Source: Hyphomicrobiales bacterium
Lineage (GTDB): Bacteria; Pseudomonadota; Alphaproteobacteria; Rhizobiales; Rhizobiaceae
Length of the DNA stretch: 53,223 nucleotides
Assembly (NCBI GenBank): GCA_900473795.1
Contig: UCMT01000015.1
Coordinates: 1 to 53,223 of the forward strand
Direction: 5' to 3'
The position numbers and the translations under genes are program-made. The notes beneath the pieces were generated by a model. The model was not told the DNA's origin and ran no database searches. It worked only from the letters and a program-made list of their open reading frames with translations. How positions within the stretch are numbered: position 1 is the stretch's first letter; each line of letters opens with the position of its first letter. This document shows positions 51,520 to 53,223 of this stretch, piece by piece.

Positions 51520-52575
51520 GTGGCGGACCGGTTTCGTGAGTTGGAAAGGCCGCAGGCAGGACGGCTGAAGGACGTCGTCCTGATGGCGACCGTGACCGGT
51601 TTCGAGGGATTGCGCCATCCGCGCAGGTCCGACCTCAAGCAATTTGCCGAACTGTTCGAACCGCTGTTTGCCGCCTCCAGCGACGAGGCCCGCCGCCAGG
51701 CAGCCGCCGCTCTCTCGCAATGCCCGCACGTGCCGCAATCGGTGGCGCTGCTCATCGGCAACGCGCCGATTTCCATTGCCGCGATCTTCCTCACCCGCTC
51801 GACCTCGGTCAACGACGCAACCCTCATGCAGATCATCCGTGCCCAGGGTCCAGCCCATGCCACCGCGATTGCCCGCCGCGAAAACTTGTCGGTCAACGTC
51901 GTCGATGCGCTGGTCGAGCGCCGCCAGACGGCCAGTGGACCCGTAAAGCCACTCGACGTACCGGCCGCTGCGGACATGCGTCTGTCGGAACCCGTCGCAT
52001 CGGACATGACCACCGCGAAGCTGCTTCGCGAAGAAAAATTGCGCAGCGACATCAAGGCGCTGGCCCGCGCTCCCAAACAGGACGTGCCGGCCGGTCCCGC
52101 CATTGAACCGCTGAGCCCGCTTCACGAGGCGCTTCTCGTCCGCTTCGCCCGCTCCGGCGAGGCCAATCTTTTTGCCGCCAGCCTTGCGGCCGCCCTGTCG
52201 ACCAGCCTGGAGCTTGGCGAACGCATCCTGCTCGATGTCTCCGGCCAGCATCTCGCCATTGCGCTGACGGCGCTCGGCATGCAACGCGAAGACAGCCTCT
52301 TCGTGCTCGGCTCGCTCTATCCGGATCTGGCGGAACGTTTGGGCGGGACGACCCGTAGCGATGCCCTCCTGTCGTCGCTCACCCCCGAAACGAGCCACGC
52401 CCGCCTGCAGGCCTGGCTACGCACGGATGAGGAAGAAGTGGCAGCCAGGGCCGAACACCAGCCCTATCTTGCGCCCGAGCGCGGCGCCGATCCGCGCCGG
52501 ACACCGATCGCCAGGGAAACCACGGCGCGTGGCGGCGCGCTTCCGCTGCAGCAGGCTTTCGGCCGCAGGCGCTGA
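51520..52575 (+). CDS. DUF2336 domain protein
   Basis: The protein of about 351 residues (from GTG 51520, VADRFRELERP) has an N-terminal helical HEAT-like region of the DUF2336 family: RSDLKQFAELFEPLFAASSD, EARRQAAAALSQCPHVPQSV and APISIAAIFLTRSTSVNDAT. GTG 51511 and ATG 51457 are other possible starts. The VADRF start fits the family best, but I see no strong ribosome binding site. DUF2336 proteins are alphaproteobacterial and lack a clear biochemical role. The downstream DUF1491 gene converges with it. Confidence 0.8.
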   Translation: MADRFRELERPQAGRLKDVVLMATVTGFEGLRHPRRSDLKQFAELFEPLFAASSDEARRQAAAALSQCPHVPQSVALLIGNAPISIAAIFLTRSTSVNDATLMQIIRAQGPAHATAIARRENLSVNVVDALVERRQTASGPVKPLDVPAAADMRLSEPVASDMTTAKLLREEKLRSDIKALARAPKQDVPAGPAIEPLSPLHEALLVRFARSGEANLFAASLAAALSTSLELGERILLDVSGQHLAIALTALGMQREDSLFVLGSLYPDLAERLGGTTRSDALLSSLTPETSHARLQAWLRTDEEEVAARAEHQPYLAPERGADPRRTPIARETTARGGALPLQQAFGRRR

Positions 52576-52578
52576 ACG

Positions 52579-52926
52579 TCAGCCTTCCTTTTCGGCGGTG
52601 ACCTCGAACAGATCGCCGCGGCCATCGACCTCGATTTCCACCACCCAGCAATCCGGATCGAAGCGGATCTCGCGGGCAATCGCCTGTTCGACCGCCTCGC
52701 CGTCTGCCTCTTCCAGCCGGATCTCGAACAGCCGGCCAGGCACCGGACCATCGAAGAAACTCTGCGGCGCCGGGGCATAAAGCGTTTCGGTGCCGAGCCG
52801 CGACCGCTGCCGGATGAAAATCGCCCCGGCCTCTTCAGCGCCCTTGCGCAGCACGGCGGCATAGCCGCCGAGGTTGAAAACCCGGCGCAGCAGTGCGGAG
52901 ACGAAGATTTCGGATTTCAGGCGCAT
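52579..52926 (-). CDS. DUF1491 family protein
   Basis: The 115-residue protein begins MRLKSEIFVSALLRRVFNLG and has the DUF1491 motifs GGYAAVLRKGAEEAGAIFIR and FDPDCWVVEIEVDGRGDLFE, found in alphaproteobacteria without a known function. The frame is open upstream, but this ATG gives the usual N-terminus. Only 3 bases separate its stop from the convergent DUF2336 gene. Confidence 0.88.
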   Translation of the reverse strand: MRLKSEIFVSALLRRVFNLGGYAAVLRKGAEEAGAIFIRQRSRLGTETLYAPAPQSFFDGPVPGRLFEIRLEEADGEAVEQAIAREIRFDPDCWVVEIEVDGRGDLFEVTAEKEG

Positions 52927-53104
52927 GGCAGGCAGATACACCGGTGCGGGCTGCGGCGCAAATGTCGCCCCGGTCGCGGGCGAAAGCCACCCTATCGAAA
53001 GCTGACATCCGACCAAGTAGAAGGAGCGCAACACCCCCATTGAAGCGATGCCCTATTGTCGGGCGGGAGTGCTGTCGCATATGGATCGAAGGCGATTGCG
53101 ACAC

Positions 53105-53223
53105 GCTCCCTCTTCTCCCCGGCGGGGAGAAGTGCCGAGCGCATGCGAGGCGATGAGGGGGTCTTCTCGGCGATTTCGGCGCCAGCCGCCCCCTCATCCG
53201 GCGCTTCGCGCCACCTTCTCCCC
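53105..53223. repeat. RIME-like palindromic repeat at the right edge
   Basis: CTTCTCCCCGGCGGGGAGAAG is followed by GATGAGGGGG. An opposite unit CCCCTCATCCGGCGC follows and ends in CTTCTCCCC at the window edge. It is the same family as those at 30472, 39957 and 41393. No gene is seen in 52927-53223. Confidence 0.75.

Overview
This window looks like the chromosome of a Rhizobiaceae alphaproteobacterium (Rhizobium, Agrobacterium, Sinorhizobium or a close relative). The base composition is GC-rich. The order feuN-feuP-feuQ, cycHJKL, degP, a two-component pair and glnE is a rhizobial arrangement, and intergenic palindromes resembling the rhizobial RIME mosaic elements are abundant in the right half. 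I see no rRNA, tRNA, CRISPR array, insertion sequence, integrase or replication origin.

Left part (1-26 kb), core genes. A YegD-type Hsp70 and a divergent family-4-like uracil-DNA glycosylase are followed by two unrecognised small ORFs, an MFS exporter and a convergent EamA transporter. Next are pepN with a clear terminator and a PleC/DivJ/CbrA-type PAS histidine kinase. On the minus strand, reading right to left, come feuN, feuP and feuQ (response regulator, sensor and small periplasmic modulator), a small lipoprotein, the cytochrome c maturation operon cycH-J-K-L with 4-base overlaps, degP, an OmpR-type regulator with its sensor kinase, and glnE, which ends antisense inside the 3' end of the PAS kinase.

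Middle part (about 25.9-44.3 kb), a nearly complete RcGTA-type gene transfer agent cluster on the minus strand. Its order is small terminase, large terminase, GH19 endolysin, portal, g3.5, prohead protease, HK97 capsid, g6, g7, g8, g9 major tail, g10, g10.1, g11 tape measure, g12, g13, g14 peptidase, g15 TIM-barrel host-specificity protein and a holin-like protein. Lysis genes therefore sit inside the structural cluster. Additions include an Imm8-like immunity gene in a lower-GC patch between portal and g3.5. Two tandem paralogous microprotein genes lie antisense between terminase and endolysin, behind a TTTAA 9-bp repeat and palindrome. Two copies of an inverted heptamer-repeat element sit at gene junctions, and palindromic repeats are embedded in frame in the N-terminal coding parts of g14 and terL. 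One-base deletions disrupt the N-terminus of the capsid gene and split g3.5, so the particle may be decaying or the sequence may carry indel errors.

Right part (44.3-53.2 kb) holds MmcQ/YjbR and YcgN-type proteins, a bifunctional class A penicillin-binding protein, a DUF1214/DUF1254 pair, and a 59-residue protein behind a perfect CtrA box. It also holds a DUF883-like membrane protein, an SH3b protein with a long Arg/Asp-rich tail, a DUF2336 protein and a DUF1491 protein, interspersed with RIME-like palindromes.
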